This document shows positions 26,013-34,296 of a DNA stretch of 64,000 nt, piece after piece. The notes beneath the pieces were generated by a model. That model had not been told where the DNA came from. It worked only from the letters and a program-made list of their open reading frames with translations, and did no database searches. Within the stretch, counting starts at the first letter, position 1. Every line of letters begins with the position of its first letter. The stretch is from NCBI RefSeq assembly GCF_001941845.1, contig NZ_CP018870.1, positions 1,240,001 to 1,304,000 on the forward strand. Direction: 5' to 3'. A program made the position numbers and the translations under genes. This DNA comes from Streptomyces sp. TN58. GTDB lineage: Bacteria; Actinomycetota; Actinomycetes; Streptomycetales; Streptomycetaceae.

Positions 26013-26483
26013 ATGCCGAACACCCAGCGCGCCGGTCGCACCGAACCGGAGCCTCTCGAACAGCTCGATCCCGGGGACGACGCCTACCCCGAGGACGGCG
26101 AATACCCCGACGACAACGGGGGGTTCGAGATCCACCACGCGATCTGCCCCGACTGCGGCCAGTCGATCGCCCTCGTCGCGGACGAGGAGTACCTGCCGCA
26201 GCACGCTCTCTGCCTGACCCCCTGGAACCCCTTCGGGCTCACCGTGTGCGCCGGCACGGGCCGGCCCGCCACCGACGCCCTCGCCACCGTCGGCACGCCC
26301 CAGCCGGCCGAAGCGCAGGAGCTCGACACCGTCGCCCTGTCCGCCCTGCCCCAGGGCCTGGACTGGCGTACGCAGCCGTTCTCGCACGTCGGCGGGCCGG
26401 GCTCGCGCCCGATCCGCGTCGTACGCCCGGTCCTGCCGCAGCCGCCGGCGCAGACGCGCCAGCAGCACGCCCAGGCGGCCTGA
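26013..26483 (+). CDS. Acidic protein with a CPDC-type putative zinc site, unknown function
   Basis: The 156-residue protein starts at the ATG at 26013 with an AAGGGGGAG ribosome-binding site. An Asp/Glu-rich N-terminal part (DPGDDAYPEDGEYPDD) is followed by IHHAICPDCGQSIALVADEE and a later HALC, suggesting a small metal-binding or redox knuckle (Cys-x2-Cys with His/Cys). The C-terminus is Pro/Gln-rich. I do not recognise a named family. It has no signal peptide or membrane segment. It converges on the phosphotransferase gene. Confidence 0.65.
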   Translation: MPNTQRAGRTEPEPLEQLDPGDDAYPEDGEYPDDNGGFEIHHAICPDCGQSIALVADEEYLPQHALCLTPWNPFGLTVCAGTGRPATDALATVGTPQPAEAQELDTVALSALPQGLDWRTQPFSHVGGPGSRPIRVVRPVLPQPPAQTRQQHAQAA

Positions 26484-26542
26484 GCACCGGAACCGCCCGA
26501 GGCGGGGCCGGTCCCTCGCCCGCTCCCCTGCCGGTGCGTTCC

Positions 26543-27640
26543 CTACCAGTACGTTCCCTGCACCATGGCGGCGAGGCCGGCGTGGTGCAGGATCAGGCCG
26601 TCCGGATCCGCCGGGACGTCGACCTCTCCGAAGTGGGCCTGCCGATAGGCGATGCGCAGCATCACGATCGCGTGCCGCAGAGCGGCGTAGAGGGTGTGGA
26701 ACTCCATGTCACGGGGGACGTGGCCGGTCAGCTCGGCGTAGCGGCGCTCCAGGTCGTCGCGGCGCAGGAAGTGCGGAAGCCCGGGCTGGCCGAAACTCAC
26801 GGTGAGGTCCTGGAAGAACCGGTGCAGGTAGACGCTCCAGCCGAGGTCCACCTCGCGCGGGGCGTACGCCGCCATCTCCCAGTCCAGGACCGCCACCGGT
26901 GTGAAGCCGTCGTAGACGACGTTGCCGATGCGGGCGTCGCCCCAGTTCAGGACGGCGGGGCCCTCGTCGGCCGGCCACAGCTCCTCCAGGCGGGCGAAGG
27001 CCCGCTCGATCAGCGGGGACGGCGCGAGCCCGTCCACCACCCAGGCGTAGTAGGCGCGTTGGGCGTCCACGTGCCGGCGCAGCGGGCTGCCTTCCCCTGC
27101 GGGCAGAAGGAACTCGGCCTTCCTGGCGGGGAACTGGTCGTGCAGCCGGGCCAGCAGCGAGATGCTCGCTTCCTGCAGCGCGGCGCGCTCGGCGTCCGTC
27201 GCCGCGTGCAGCCAGTTGCCCTCGTAGGTGTACGGCATGACGTCGGGCGGGACCCGGCCCTCCGCGCGGGCCATCACGAAGAACGGCGCCCCCAGCGGCC
27301 CGGGGTCCTCCTCCAGCCACTGCACGCGCGGCACGGGCAGGTCCGTGTTCTCGGCGACCAGGCGCATCACGCGGTGCTGGCGCGGCATGTCGTACGTAGG
27401 GAAGACGGTGTAGGCCGCCGGGTCGGCGGCGAGCCGCAGCGCGCAGGCGCGCATCGGGGTGTCCGGGTGCTCTATGTCGAAGAGCAGGGTCTCGCTGGAC
27501 ATCCCGTTCGAGCCGGGGACGCGGACGTTGGCGACCTTCGCCCCGGGCAGCCGTTGCCTGGTGTGGAGCCATGCGGCCAGGCGGCGGCCGAGTTCTTCGG
27601 GCTCTCGGGTGGAGGTGCGCGGACGTGGTGCGGTTGCCAT
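26543..27640 (-). CDS. Phosphotransferase of the APH/choline kinase-like fold
   Basis: The 365-residue protein has the kinase-like fold of aminoglycoside phosphotransferase family enzymes. The N-lobe begins near PGAKVANVRVPGSNGMSSETLL; the catalytic loop LNWGDARIGNVVYDG (Asp in the HxD position, His replaced by Asn-Trp-Gly) and the metal-binding VLDWEMA follow around 230-255. Proteins like this in Actinobacteria often act on metabolites related to acyl-CoA or lipids rather than antibiotics, which is inference. It lies 81 bases downstream of the unknown gene at 27722 on the same strand, likely one operon. Confidence 0.82.
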   Translation of the reverse strand: MATAPRPRTSTREPEELGRRLAAWLHTRQRLPGAKVANVRVPGSNGMSSETLLFDIEHPDTPMRACALRLAADPAAYTVFPTYDMPRQHRVMRLVAENTDLPVPRVQWLEEDPGPLGAPFFVMARAEGRVPPDVMPYTYEGNWLHAATDAERAALQEASISLLARLHDQFPARKAEFLLPAGEGSPLRRHVDAQRAYYAWVVDGLAPSPLIERAFARLEELWPADEGPAVLNWGDARIGNVVYDGFTPVAVLDWEMAAYAPREVDLGWSVYLHRFFQDLTVSFGQPGLPHFLRRDDLERRYAELTGHVPRDMEFHTLYAALRHAIVMLRIAYRQAHFGEVDVPADPDGLILHHAGLAAMVQGTYW

Positions 27641-27721
27641 GGATACCCCTTCGCTCGGACCTGGACCTGCCTGGGGAACTGCTCTGCGGGGACGGGCCTG
27701 CGGGGACGGGCCTGCGGGGCG

Positions 27722-28855
27722 TTACGGGGCGACGGAGGAGTGGTCGGCGAACCCGCTCGGGTCGTGGCGGCCGAAGCTGCCGTGCTCGAAGATGCCGTGC
27801 CCGGTCTGCCCGTCGAACGTGAAGCGGGCCGAGTGGTCGGTGACCCCGAAGGCGGCCATGGGGTGGGCGGCGGGGTGGGAGAGGTCGTAGACGCGCCGGT
27901 CGCTCCAGCCGCGGCCCTGCCAGGTGCCGTGCTGCCAGTCGCCGGCGGGCGGGTAGCCGGCGCCGACGGCGAGGGGGGAGGAGTTCAGTATCTCCACGCC
28001 CAGTTCGAGGGGTTTGCGGGACGGGTCGGTGAGGTGGACGACGGCGCTCTCGGGGTGCCGGCTGCCGGGGCGGTAGCGGATCTCGGTGTGCGGCCAGCCG
28101 AGTTGGACGTCCGCGCGACCGCTGTGCTCGGGGAAGACCTGCACGGCCTCGTTCAGCGTGCGGTGGCCGTCGGCGTCCTCCTGGGCGACGACCATGACGA
28201 AGCGGTCGGCGAACCGGACCGGGATCCAGAGCCAGTGGAAGCCCTCGGGGCGGTGCTCCTCGGCCGCCCGGCCGCCTTCCTCTCCGGGGATCGGCCGTAC
28301 GCCCCAACTCCGGTCCCGCGTACCCGTCCACTCCCCCGCCGTCAGGGTGAACTCCTCGCCCTTGGCACGGATCGTGCCGGTGACGCCACCGGCCTGGACG
28401 AAGCGGCGCCCTTCCAGCATGAGGCGGTCACCGCGCCGCTGGATGTGGTGGGGCTCCCACACCGCGGGGAACTCCGCGGTCCAGGTGATGTCGTACGAGA
28501 GCCCGTGCGGGTCGCCGGAGTCGGGGGCGCAGCGCAGCGTGAGCTGCTTGAGCGGCACGTCGACGACGATGGAGAGAGGGCCGACCGAGAGGTTCATCCG
28601 GTCGTCGGTGAGAGCGTCGGAGGCCCGGACCGCGAGGATTTCGTCGCCGATGCGGAGGGTGGCGTAGGCGTCGATGACACCGGCGTTCGGGTAGACGCCC
28701 AGGCCGAGGATCAGGACCGCACGCCCTGCGTGGTCGAAGACGTGGAAGATGCACCGGTCGTAGGCGTTCCGGTCGCCGCTGACGAGGTGCTTCATCGACA
28801 GGGGAGCCTGGTGGATGGGGTACTCGTCGAGTGCGACGGGCCGGTCTACGGCCAT
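27722..28855 (-). CDS. Beta-rich protein of unknown function paired with the phosphotransferase
   Basis: The start is the ATG at 28853-28855 (MAVDRPVALDEYP), giving 377 residues. The sequence alternates short hydrophobic strands with charged turns and carries GTRDRSWGVRPI and FHWLWIPVRF, which remind me of AttH/hydroxyneurosporene-synthase-like double lipocalin proteins. That fold guess is inference. There is no signal peptide. The following gene on the same strand is the phosphotransferase, and I have the impression that such pairs recur in Actinobacteria. The upstream region is a GC-rich minisatellite. Confidence 0.65.
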   Translation of the reverse strand: MAVDRPVALDEYPIHQAPLSMKHLVSGDRNAYDRCIFHVFDHAGRAVLILGLGVYPNAGVIDAYATLRIGDEILAVRASDALTDDRMNLSVGPLSIVVDVPLKQLTLRCAPDSGDPHGLSYDITWTAEFPAVWEPHHIQRRGDRLMLEGRRFVQAGGVTGTIRAKGEEFTLTAGEWTGTRDRSWGVRPIPGEEGGRAAEEHRPEGFHWLWIPVRFADRFVMVVAQEDADGHRTLNEAVQVFPEHSGRADVQLGWPHTEIRYRPGSRHPESAVVHLTDPSRKPLELGVEILNSSPLAVGAGYPPAGDWQHGTWQGRGWSDRRVYDLSHPAAHPMAAFGVTDHSARFTFDGQTGHGIFEHGSFGRHDPSGFADHSSVAP

Positions 28856-28866
28856 GGCGGACCTCC

Positions 28867-28950
28867 GGGGCGGCGGGCTTGGGGGCGGCGGACTTGGGGC
28901 GGCGGACTTGGGGGCGGCGGACTTGGGGCGGCGAGCTTGGGGCGGCGAGC
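28867..28950. repeat. GC minisatellite, 15-16 bp unit
   Basis: About five and a half copies of GGGGCGGCGGACTTG (with G/A and one-G length variants) lie directly in front of the gene starting at 28855. The array lies in the presumed promoter/leader of that gene. Variation in copy number by slippage is likely. Confidence 0.85.
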
Positions 28951-29030
28951 GGTGGATATGACGGTACGTCAGAAAGTGCCGTACGGACCACCCTTCCGGC
29001 ACGCCCTGCCAGAGCGGCACGCAGTGGCGT

Positions 29031-29078
29031 GGGCTTCGGGGGGCGGGGGCTTCGGGGGGCGGGGGCTTCGGGGGGCGG
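29031..29078. repeat. GC minisatellite, three perfect 16-bp copies
   Basis: GGGCTTCGGGGGGCGG is repeated three times without change at 29031-29046, 29047-29062 and 29063-29078, about 80 bases outside the left end of the palindromic repeat element. The unit differs from the one at 28.9 kb. Confidence 0.9.
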
Positions 29079-29156
29079 GCCCGCCAGGGCGGGGCTGAGG
29101 TGAGAGGCGCGGGGTGGCTTCGGCGGCGGGAGACGCGCGGGCGGGATTGATATGTC

Positions 29157-29845
29157 CTGGGGGTTTCCCGTCAGTCCAATCGTCTCTCCGCGTCGGGCCG
29201 GTCCCTCAATGGCGCTCCCTCCGGTCGCGTCGCTTCGCGATGTCGCTGCGCTCCACCATTGACCGACCGCCCCGCCACGGAAATCCGAAAGACTGCCGGG
29301 AAGCCCCCAGAGGAACGGGCCGGCCATCAAGACACCCCTCGGGCAGGTCGGCGCCGCGCACCCGGATCCAGGAGCGCCCCAAATCGCTACGCGCTCCTGA
29401 AGGACGGCGTCCCCCCGTCTCTTGGGCTGGTCACAAGCCGCCCCAGATCGCTACGCGCTCCCCGATCAGGCGTCCGCAAGCCTCTCGGGCTGGACATAGG
29501 CCGCCACCAATCGCTACACGCTCCTCGACGACCGCGCCCGCCCCTTGTTCGGGGCTGGGAGGGGCGAAATCGAGGGCCGGGAAGGCGATTCCTCGGCTCA
29601 GCCGAACTCAATCCCCATCAAGACCACGGCGAGAACCCATCCGTGAGTACAGACGGGGCTATCGGGGCGAACTGAAGCTTCGCGGCGCACACCTTCACCC
29701 AGACATGGATTGGCATCGCTCCAGCCGTCAGCCGACGCTTTTCCACCTCACCCAGGGGCCGGATGCCGTCCAAGAGGAGCGCGGAAAGCTTTCTGCGGTT
29801 GCACCCAAGCCCAAACTCACCGCGGACGCGTGACCGAGATGCGGG
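29157..29845 (+). repeat. Truncated copy of the palindromic repeat element (copy 1)
   Basis: This non-coding copy has the terminal module A at 29157-29310 (arms CTGGGGGTTTCCCGTCAGTC and GACTGCCGGGAAGCCCCCAG), a spacer, a first unit with the hairpin AGGAGCGC/GCGCTCCT (29370-29398), two more units of about 63 bp, and the conserved core ending near GGAAAGCTTTCTGCGG at about 29800. It then fades out near 29845, where Tn3 transposase sequence begins. The second half of the element (inverted units and inverted module A), present in the copy at 55.3-56.5 kb, is missing. Reading frames across it are probably fortuitous. Confidence 0.85.
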
Positions 29846-29881
29846 CAGACGGCGGCGGGCCCACATCGCTGCGCGTGCCGT

Positions 29882-30712
29882 AAGGGCGAGCCCTGGATCA
29901 CCGTGCCGAAGCTGGAGCCGCTGGCCGAGCCCACCGGCCTGGCGGCCCTCAAGGAGGAGGTCGTACGCGGCTGGGGCGTCCTGGACCTCCTGGATGTGCT
30001 GAAGAACGCCGACTTCCTGACGGGCTTCACCGCCAGCGTGGTCGGCTTCGCCTTCACCGAGCTTCCGGCCGCTGCCGAGGCTGAAGAGCATCGGCAGCAG
30101 CCGCCTGTACCGCCCGGACGACACCCCTCCCGGCTGGCCCGTGCTCGGCGCCTCGCTGACCCGCCCCATCCGATGGGAGCTGATCGAGCAGCAGTACGAC
30201 CAGTTGGTGAGTATGCCACCGCGCTCCGGCTGGGGACCGCGGAGGCCGAGCAGGTGCTGCGGCGTTTCACCTGCGGCGGACCCAAGCACCCCACCTACGC
30301 CGCGCTCGAAGAACTCGGCCGCGCCGTACACACGATCTTTGCCTGCGACTACCTCGCCAGCCCCGGTCTGCGCCGCGAGATCCACGGCGGACTGCAGGTC
30401 GTGGAGAACTGGAACAGCGCGAACACCGTGCTCCACTAGGCAAGGACGGCGCCCTGACCGGCCCGGACAAGGAGCACGCCGAGACCTCCATGCTCGCCCT
30501 GCACCTGCCGCAGTCCGCGCTCGTGCACGTCGACACCCCGCTGGTCCAGCAGATCCTCGCCGAACCCGCGTGGGCGAAGAAGCTGACGGAGGAGGACCGG
30601 CGCGGCCTGACCGCCTTGTTCTGGTCGAACGTCAACCCGTACGGCACCTTCCGTCTGGACATGGACAAGTGCCTCGACCTGGGCTCCTCGGTAATGGTGC
30701 CCGGGCAGTGGC
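29882..30712 (+). pseudogene. Decayed Tn3-family transposase, C-terminal part
   Basis: In pieces this matches the catalytic C-terminal region of Tn3-family transposases: [20 protein letters not shown], then [15 protein letters not shown], then [38 protein letters not shown], the catalytic-region [12 protein letters not shown] and, after a break, LTALFWSNVNPYGTFRLDMD. At least three frame changes are needed: near 30080, near 30209 and at 30436, where loss of one base turns the expected Phe-Tyr-Gly-Lys into a stop. The N-terminal two thirds of the transposase is absent. No resolvase or terminal inverted repeats were identified. It is a non-functional remnant. Confidence 0.88.
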
Positions 30713-30764
30713 GGGCCGCAGCGCACAACCGGATGCGGTCAAGGTCGGCAATCGACCCGTGACC

Positions 30765-31649
30765 TCAGACCGGCAGAACGTCCTCAAGTTCCACGAGTTC
30801 CTGCGTGTTCAGCGTGAGTTCCATGGCCCTGGCGGAGTCGGTGATGGAGGCCGGGCGGCTGGCTCCCGGTACCGGGATCACTGCCGGGGAACGGGCGAGC
30901 AGCCAGGCCAGGGCGATCTGCTGTGGGCTGACGCCGCGTTCGTCGGCGATGCGGTGGAAGGCGGTGCCGATGGAGGTGGGGCCGGAGGGGCCGTCGAGGG
31001 AACTGCGGGAGATTCCGCCGAGTGGACTCCAGGGCAGGAAGGCGAGCCCCAGCTGTTCACTCAGCCGCAGCTCGGGCTCGCTGTCGCGGACGGCGGGCGA
31101 GTACTGGTTCTGTACGGAGACGAGCCCGTCGCCGAGGATCTGATGTGCCTGGCGGATCTGGGCGGTGGTGACGTTGGAGATGCCGGCGGCGCGGATGGTG
31201 CCGGCGTCGAGAAGCTCGCGCAGTGCGCCGACGGATTCCGCCCAGGGCACGGCCGGGTCCGGCTTGTGCAGCTGGTAGAGGCCGATCGCGTCGACGCCCA
31301 GGCGCTTGGCGGAGGCTTCGGCGGCTTGCTTGAGGTGCGCGGGGGTGGCGGTGACGGTCCAGCTGCCGTCGCCGGGGCGGCCGCGGCCGCCCTTGGTGGC
31401 CACCAGGACATGGGAGGTGTCGCCGCCGTAGCGGGCCAGGGCGCGGGCGATCAGCAGCTCGTTGTGGCCCGCCTCGCCGGCGTGCCAGTGGTAGCTGTCG
31501 GCGGTGTCGACAAGGGTGACGCCGGCGTCGAGGGCGGCGTGGATGGTGGCGATGGCCCGCGTCTCGTCCGGGCGGTGCTCGATGGACAGCGGCATGGCGC
31601 CCAGGCCGATGGCGCTGACGGTGGTGTGGGCGAGGGTGCGGTACTGCAT
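30765..31649 (-). CDS. Aldo/keto reductase
   Basis: The start is the ATG at 31647-31649 (MQYRTLAHTTVSAIGLGAM), giving 294 residues. AKR landmarks are present: GVTLVDTADSYHWHAGEAGHNELLIARAL (Asp and Tyr of the tetrad, read in parts), VATKGGRG (Lys), LYQLHKPD (His), GISNVTTAQI, VQNQYSP and the NADPH-binding IPVPGASRPASI. Such enzymes reduce carbonyls with NADPH in the cytoplasm; the substrate is unknown. It lies 14 bases downstream of the epimerase-like gene on the same strand, as one operon divergent from a LysR regulator, in the segment that carries Tn3 debris. Confidence 0.92.
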   Translation of the reverse strand: MQYRTLAHTTVSAIGLGAMPLSIEHRPDETRAIATIHAALDAGVTLVDTADSYHWHAGEAGHNELLIARALARYGGDTSHVLVATKGGRGRPGDGSWTVTATPAHLKQAAEASAKRLGVDAIGLYQLHKPDPAVPWAESVGALRELLDAGTIRAAGISNVTTAQIRQAHQILGDGLVSVQNQYSPAVRDSEPELRLSEQLGLAFLPWSPLGGISRSSLDGPSGPTSIGTAFHRIADERGVSPQQIALAWLLARSPAVIPVPGASRPASITDSARAMELTLNTQELVELEDVLPV

Positions 31650-31663
31650 GGTGGCCTTGTTCC

Positions 31664-32602
31664 TTACGCGGTGGGAACGGCGGATATGGCGAGGGCTTCG
31701 GCGACGGCGCCGGGCAGCCAGTCGGTGGTGCGGGAGAAGGAGAAGCCCAGCGCCTTCGCGCGGGCGTTGCTCATGGCGTAGTGGCGGTCGAAGGAGAACG
31801 GCGAAGCCTCCTCGCCCGCCGGGACGGTCCGGTAGACGGGCTCCCGGTCGGCCTGCGTGGCGACGATCTCCGCGAGTTCGTGTACATCGAGCGGGCCGTC
31901 GGAGCAGGCGTTGAACGGGCCGGTGAAGTCGGCTGTGGTCGCCCACAGCAGCAGGTCCACCAGCTCCTCGTAGTGGATGAAGACCGTGGGCAGCGCCTTC
32001 ACGTGCACAGTGATCTCTTCGCCCTGGGTGATGCGCCCGGCATAGTGCGCCAGCCTGCCGGTGAACTCCTGCGCGCCACCGCCGAGCACATGGGCGCTGC
32101 GGACAGCGGCGAAGGCGAAGAGGCCGGAGTGGGCGAAGACGGCCTCGGCCTGCCGCTTGCCCTCGGCGTAGTGCGCCTCCAGGTAGGCGTCGTCGTGCCA
32201 GGGCAGGTCCATGGCCACCTGCCAGGTGGCCGGGTCCACGGTCTCCTCCGACACGGGCGTCCCCGCGGGCACGGCCGGCAGCGCGGCGGTGGCGGGGTCG
32301 TAGACCTCGATCGTGGAGGTCATGACGTAGCGCCGGGTGCGGCCGGCAAAGGCGCGGGCGGCGATGGCGGCCTGCACCGGGGTGTAGCAGACCTGGTCCA
32401 CCACGACATCGAAGGTGCGGTCGTCGAACGCGGCCGTCAGGGCTGCCTCGTCGTGGCGGTCGACGACCAGGTGATCGACGCCGGCAGGCGGCGGAGTGGA
32501 GCCGCGGTTGATCAAGGTGACCTGGTGGCCCGCCGCCCGTAGGCGCTCTACCAGAAGCTTTCCGAAGTACCGGCTTCCGCCGATGACGCAGATCTTTTGC
32601 AT
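31664..32602 (-). CDS. NAD-dependent epimerase/reductase-like Rossmann protein
   Basis: I place the start at the ATG at 32600-32602 (MQKICVIGGSRYFGKLL), giving 312 residues; an in-frame ATG 27 nt upstream exists. The Gly-rich Rossmann motif CVIGGSRYFGK is at 4-14, followed by VVDRHDEAALTAAF and, later, a YAEGKRQAE segment in place of the usual YxxxK catalytic pair. It resembles the NAD-dependent epimerase and mRNA-binding-protein-like (CSP41) branch of extended SDRs. It precedes the aldo/keto reductase in an operon, and the LysR gene is divergent across 70 bases, the most likely regulator. Confidence 0.85.
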   Translation of the reverse strand: MQKICVIGGSRYFGKLLVERLRAAGHQVTLINRGSTPPPAGVDHLVVDRHDEAALTAAFDDRTFDVVVDQVCYTPVQAAIAARAFAGRTRRYVMTSTIEVYDPATAALPAVPAGTPVSEETVDPATWQVAMDLPWHDDAYLEAHYAEGKRQAEAVFAHSGLFAFAAVRSAHVLGGGAQEFTGRLAHYAGRITQGEEITVHVKALPTVFIHYEELVDLLLWATTADFTGPFNACSDGPLDVHELAEIVATQADREPVYRTVPAGEEASPFSFDRHYAMSNARAKALGFSFSRTTDWLPGAVAEALAISAVPTA

Positions 32603-32672
32603 GCCGCCATCCTGGAGACCTATCGTCATCAGCAGAAGTCCTGACTTACTGGATGCACATTAAGGAAAACTG

Positions 32673-33581
32673 TTGATTGATGTGCAGCGACTCCGCGTCC
32701 TGCGGACGGTGGCGGAGCACGGCAGCTTCAACCGGGCGGCTGCGGCTCTCCGCCTCACCCCCTCGGCCGTCTCCCAGCAGGTGGCTGCCCTGGAACGCAG
32801 CCTCGGTGCCCAGGTCGTCGCGCGCAGCACCCGAGGCGTCACCCTCACACAGGCCGGCCAGATCATGGTCGGCGCCGCCGAATCCGTCGCCGCGGAGCTC
32901 GAACATGCACAAAAGCAGATCGCCGAGCTCAGCACTGGCCGCACCCAGCTCACCATCGCCACCTTCACCAGCGGCGGCAGGCTCCTGCTGCCCGCCGCCC
33001 TCACCCAGTTCATGGCAGCCCATCCCCGCACCGCGCTCCACGTCAGGGAGGGCGAACCCGAGGACACCCTTCCACTCGTCCGTCAAGGCGCCGTGGACCT
33101 CGCCCTCGCCTACCACTTCGACGGCCCGCTCCCCTTCGGTCCGGCCCTCAGCCCCAGCCTGGAGTGGACGCCGCTCCTGGAAGACGCCCTTCACGTCGTC
33201 CTACCGCCAGGGCACCGACTCGCCAACCACGACGCCCTCGACCTCGCCGAACTGGCCGCAGATCCCTGGGTGCTCGGCTGCCTGAAGACCGAGGCATACC
33301 TGCGCCGCTACGCCGAGCACGCCGGCTTCGATCCGGAAATCCGCGGGACTACCACCGACTACTTCTTCGCCCGCTCCCTCGTCGCGGCAGGCATGGGAAT
33401 CTCCTTGATTCCCTCCGTCGCGCTCACCCCCGAGGTCCCCGGCTTGAGCGCCGTCCCGATCAAGCCGCCAGGCCCGATCCGGCACATCGGCGTCGCCACG
33501 ATCGGCGGCCGTGCCCGGCCTCACGTCAGGACGCTCATCCGTGCCCTTCGCGAGCAGGCAATGCAGCACAACGGGCTTTGA
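32673..33581 (+). CDS. LysR-family transcriptional regulator
   Basis: A TTG at 32673 is the best start: AAGGA lies 6 bases upstream and gives MIDVQRLRVLRTVAEHGSFN, the usual LysR opening. The winged helix-turn-helix (RAAAALRLTPSAVSQQVAALE) spans about 16-40, and the effector-binding domain of periplasmic-protein type covers about 90-295. It is divergent from the epimerase/AKR operon and likely controls it from the shared 70-base region. No ligand is indicated. It is 302 residues, normal for the family. Confidence 0.92.
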   Translation: MIDVQRLRVLRTVAEHGSFNRAAAALRLTPSAVSQQVAALERSLGAQVVARSTRGVTLTQAGQIMVGAAESVAAELEHAQKQIAELSTGRTQLTIATFTSGGRLLLPAALTQFMAAHPRTALHVREGEPEDTLPLVRQGAVDLALAYHFDGPLPFGPALSPSLEWTPLLEDALHVVLPPGHRLANHDALDLAELAADPWVLGCLKTEAYLRRYAEHAGFDPEIRGTTTDYFFARSLVAAGMGISLIPSVALTPEVPGLSAVPIKPPGPIRHIGVATIGGRARPHVRTLIRALREQAMQHNGL

Positions 33582-33675
33582 TCCTCCGCAGACCCAGCGA
33601 GCGCCGACGGGTCGATGTTTCATAGGTGTTCGCTCGTGAAACACCCCGCCGTCCGCCCGGCCACCTGCACCGATC

Positions 33676-34275
33676 ATGTTTCATGAGTCGTTGCAAAAGG
33701 CGGTCGTGAGTGACGACTTCAGGCGCGTGGAATCGCACGACTGCCCGATGCCCACCTGTGCTGCCCCCGCAGGCTCCCCGTGCCGGACCGGCAAGAGCAA
33801 GGTGGCCATCCAGTACCACACCGCGCGCTTCCGCCTCGTGCCTCAACTCGCCAAGGCCCTCAGCGTGCCAACCCCCGCCGCGCCGTCCGCCGCCGGCCCG
33901 ACGCATCCCGCCCCCGAAGCCGGCGTCCAGCGCCGCGCGAGGGGGTCCCGGCCCTGGGGACCCCTCGAACGGATACGCGTAGCCGTCGGGCGATTACCCG
34001 TGGCTTCGATCCCGCGTTGGCCGTGCATGAGCACTCTTCAGTCTTCAACGGGCCGAAGGCGCCGTCCGATGCCGCCGCATTTCGGAGAATCGGTTCAGCG
34101 ACCGCTTCAGCGCGAGCCCGCACGCGAGCAGACGGCGCCCGATCCGCCGATCTACCGGGACCTGCTGGCCCGGTGGGCGGACGCGGGGCGGACGCTGCCC
34201 GGGCGCCGGGACCCCGAGTGGTCCCGGCTCACGTCCTCCCCGGTCTGGCCCTCCACCGGCAGCGGGCTGTACTGA
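33676..34275 (+). CDS. Composite zinc-knuckle protein, probably a chimera or remnant
   Basis: The 199-residue frame starts at the ATG at 33676. Residues 19-60 form a zinc-knuckle, CPMPTCAAPAGSPCRTG followed by YHTARFRLVPQLAKAL, a module I associate with actinobacterial recombinases and plasmid/phage proteins. The rest is low-complexity Pro/Arg/Ala sequence until about 155, then PPIYRDLLARWADAGRTLPG, which looks like the end of a different small Streptomyces protein; an in-frame ATG at 34027 could start that part as an 82-residue protein. The junction may mark the right boundary of the inserted segment. Function unknown. Confidence 0.45.
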   Translation: MFHESLQKAVVSDDFRRVESHDCPMPTCAAPAGSPCRTGKSKVAIQYHTARFRLVPQLAKALSVPTPAAPSAAGPTHPAPEAGVQRRARGSRPWGPLERIRVAVGRLPVASIPRWPCMSTLQSSTGRRRRPMPPHFGESVQRPLQREPAREQTAPDPPIYRDLLARWADAGRTLPGRRDPEWSRLTSSPVWPSTGSGLY

Positions 34276-34296
34276 CCCACCCCGCGGCGGACCGCG

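Noticed and set aside
26543..27640. Aminoglycoside resistance gene
   Set aside because: Only the general kinase fold is shared. Catalytic-loop sequence and operon partner point to a metabolic enzyme.
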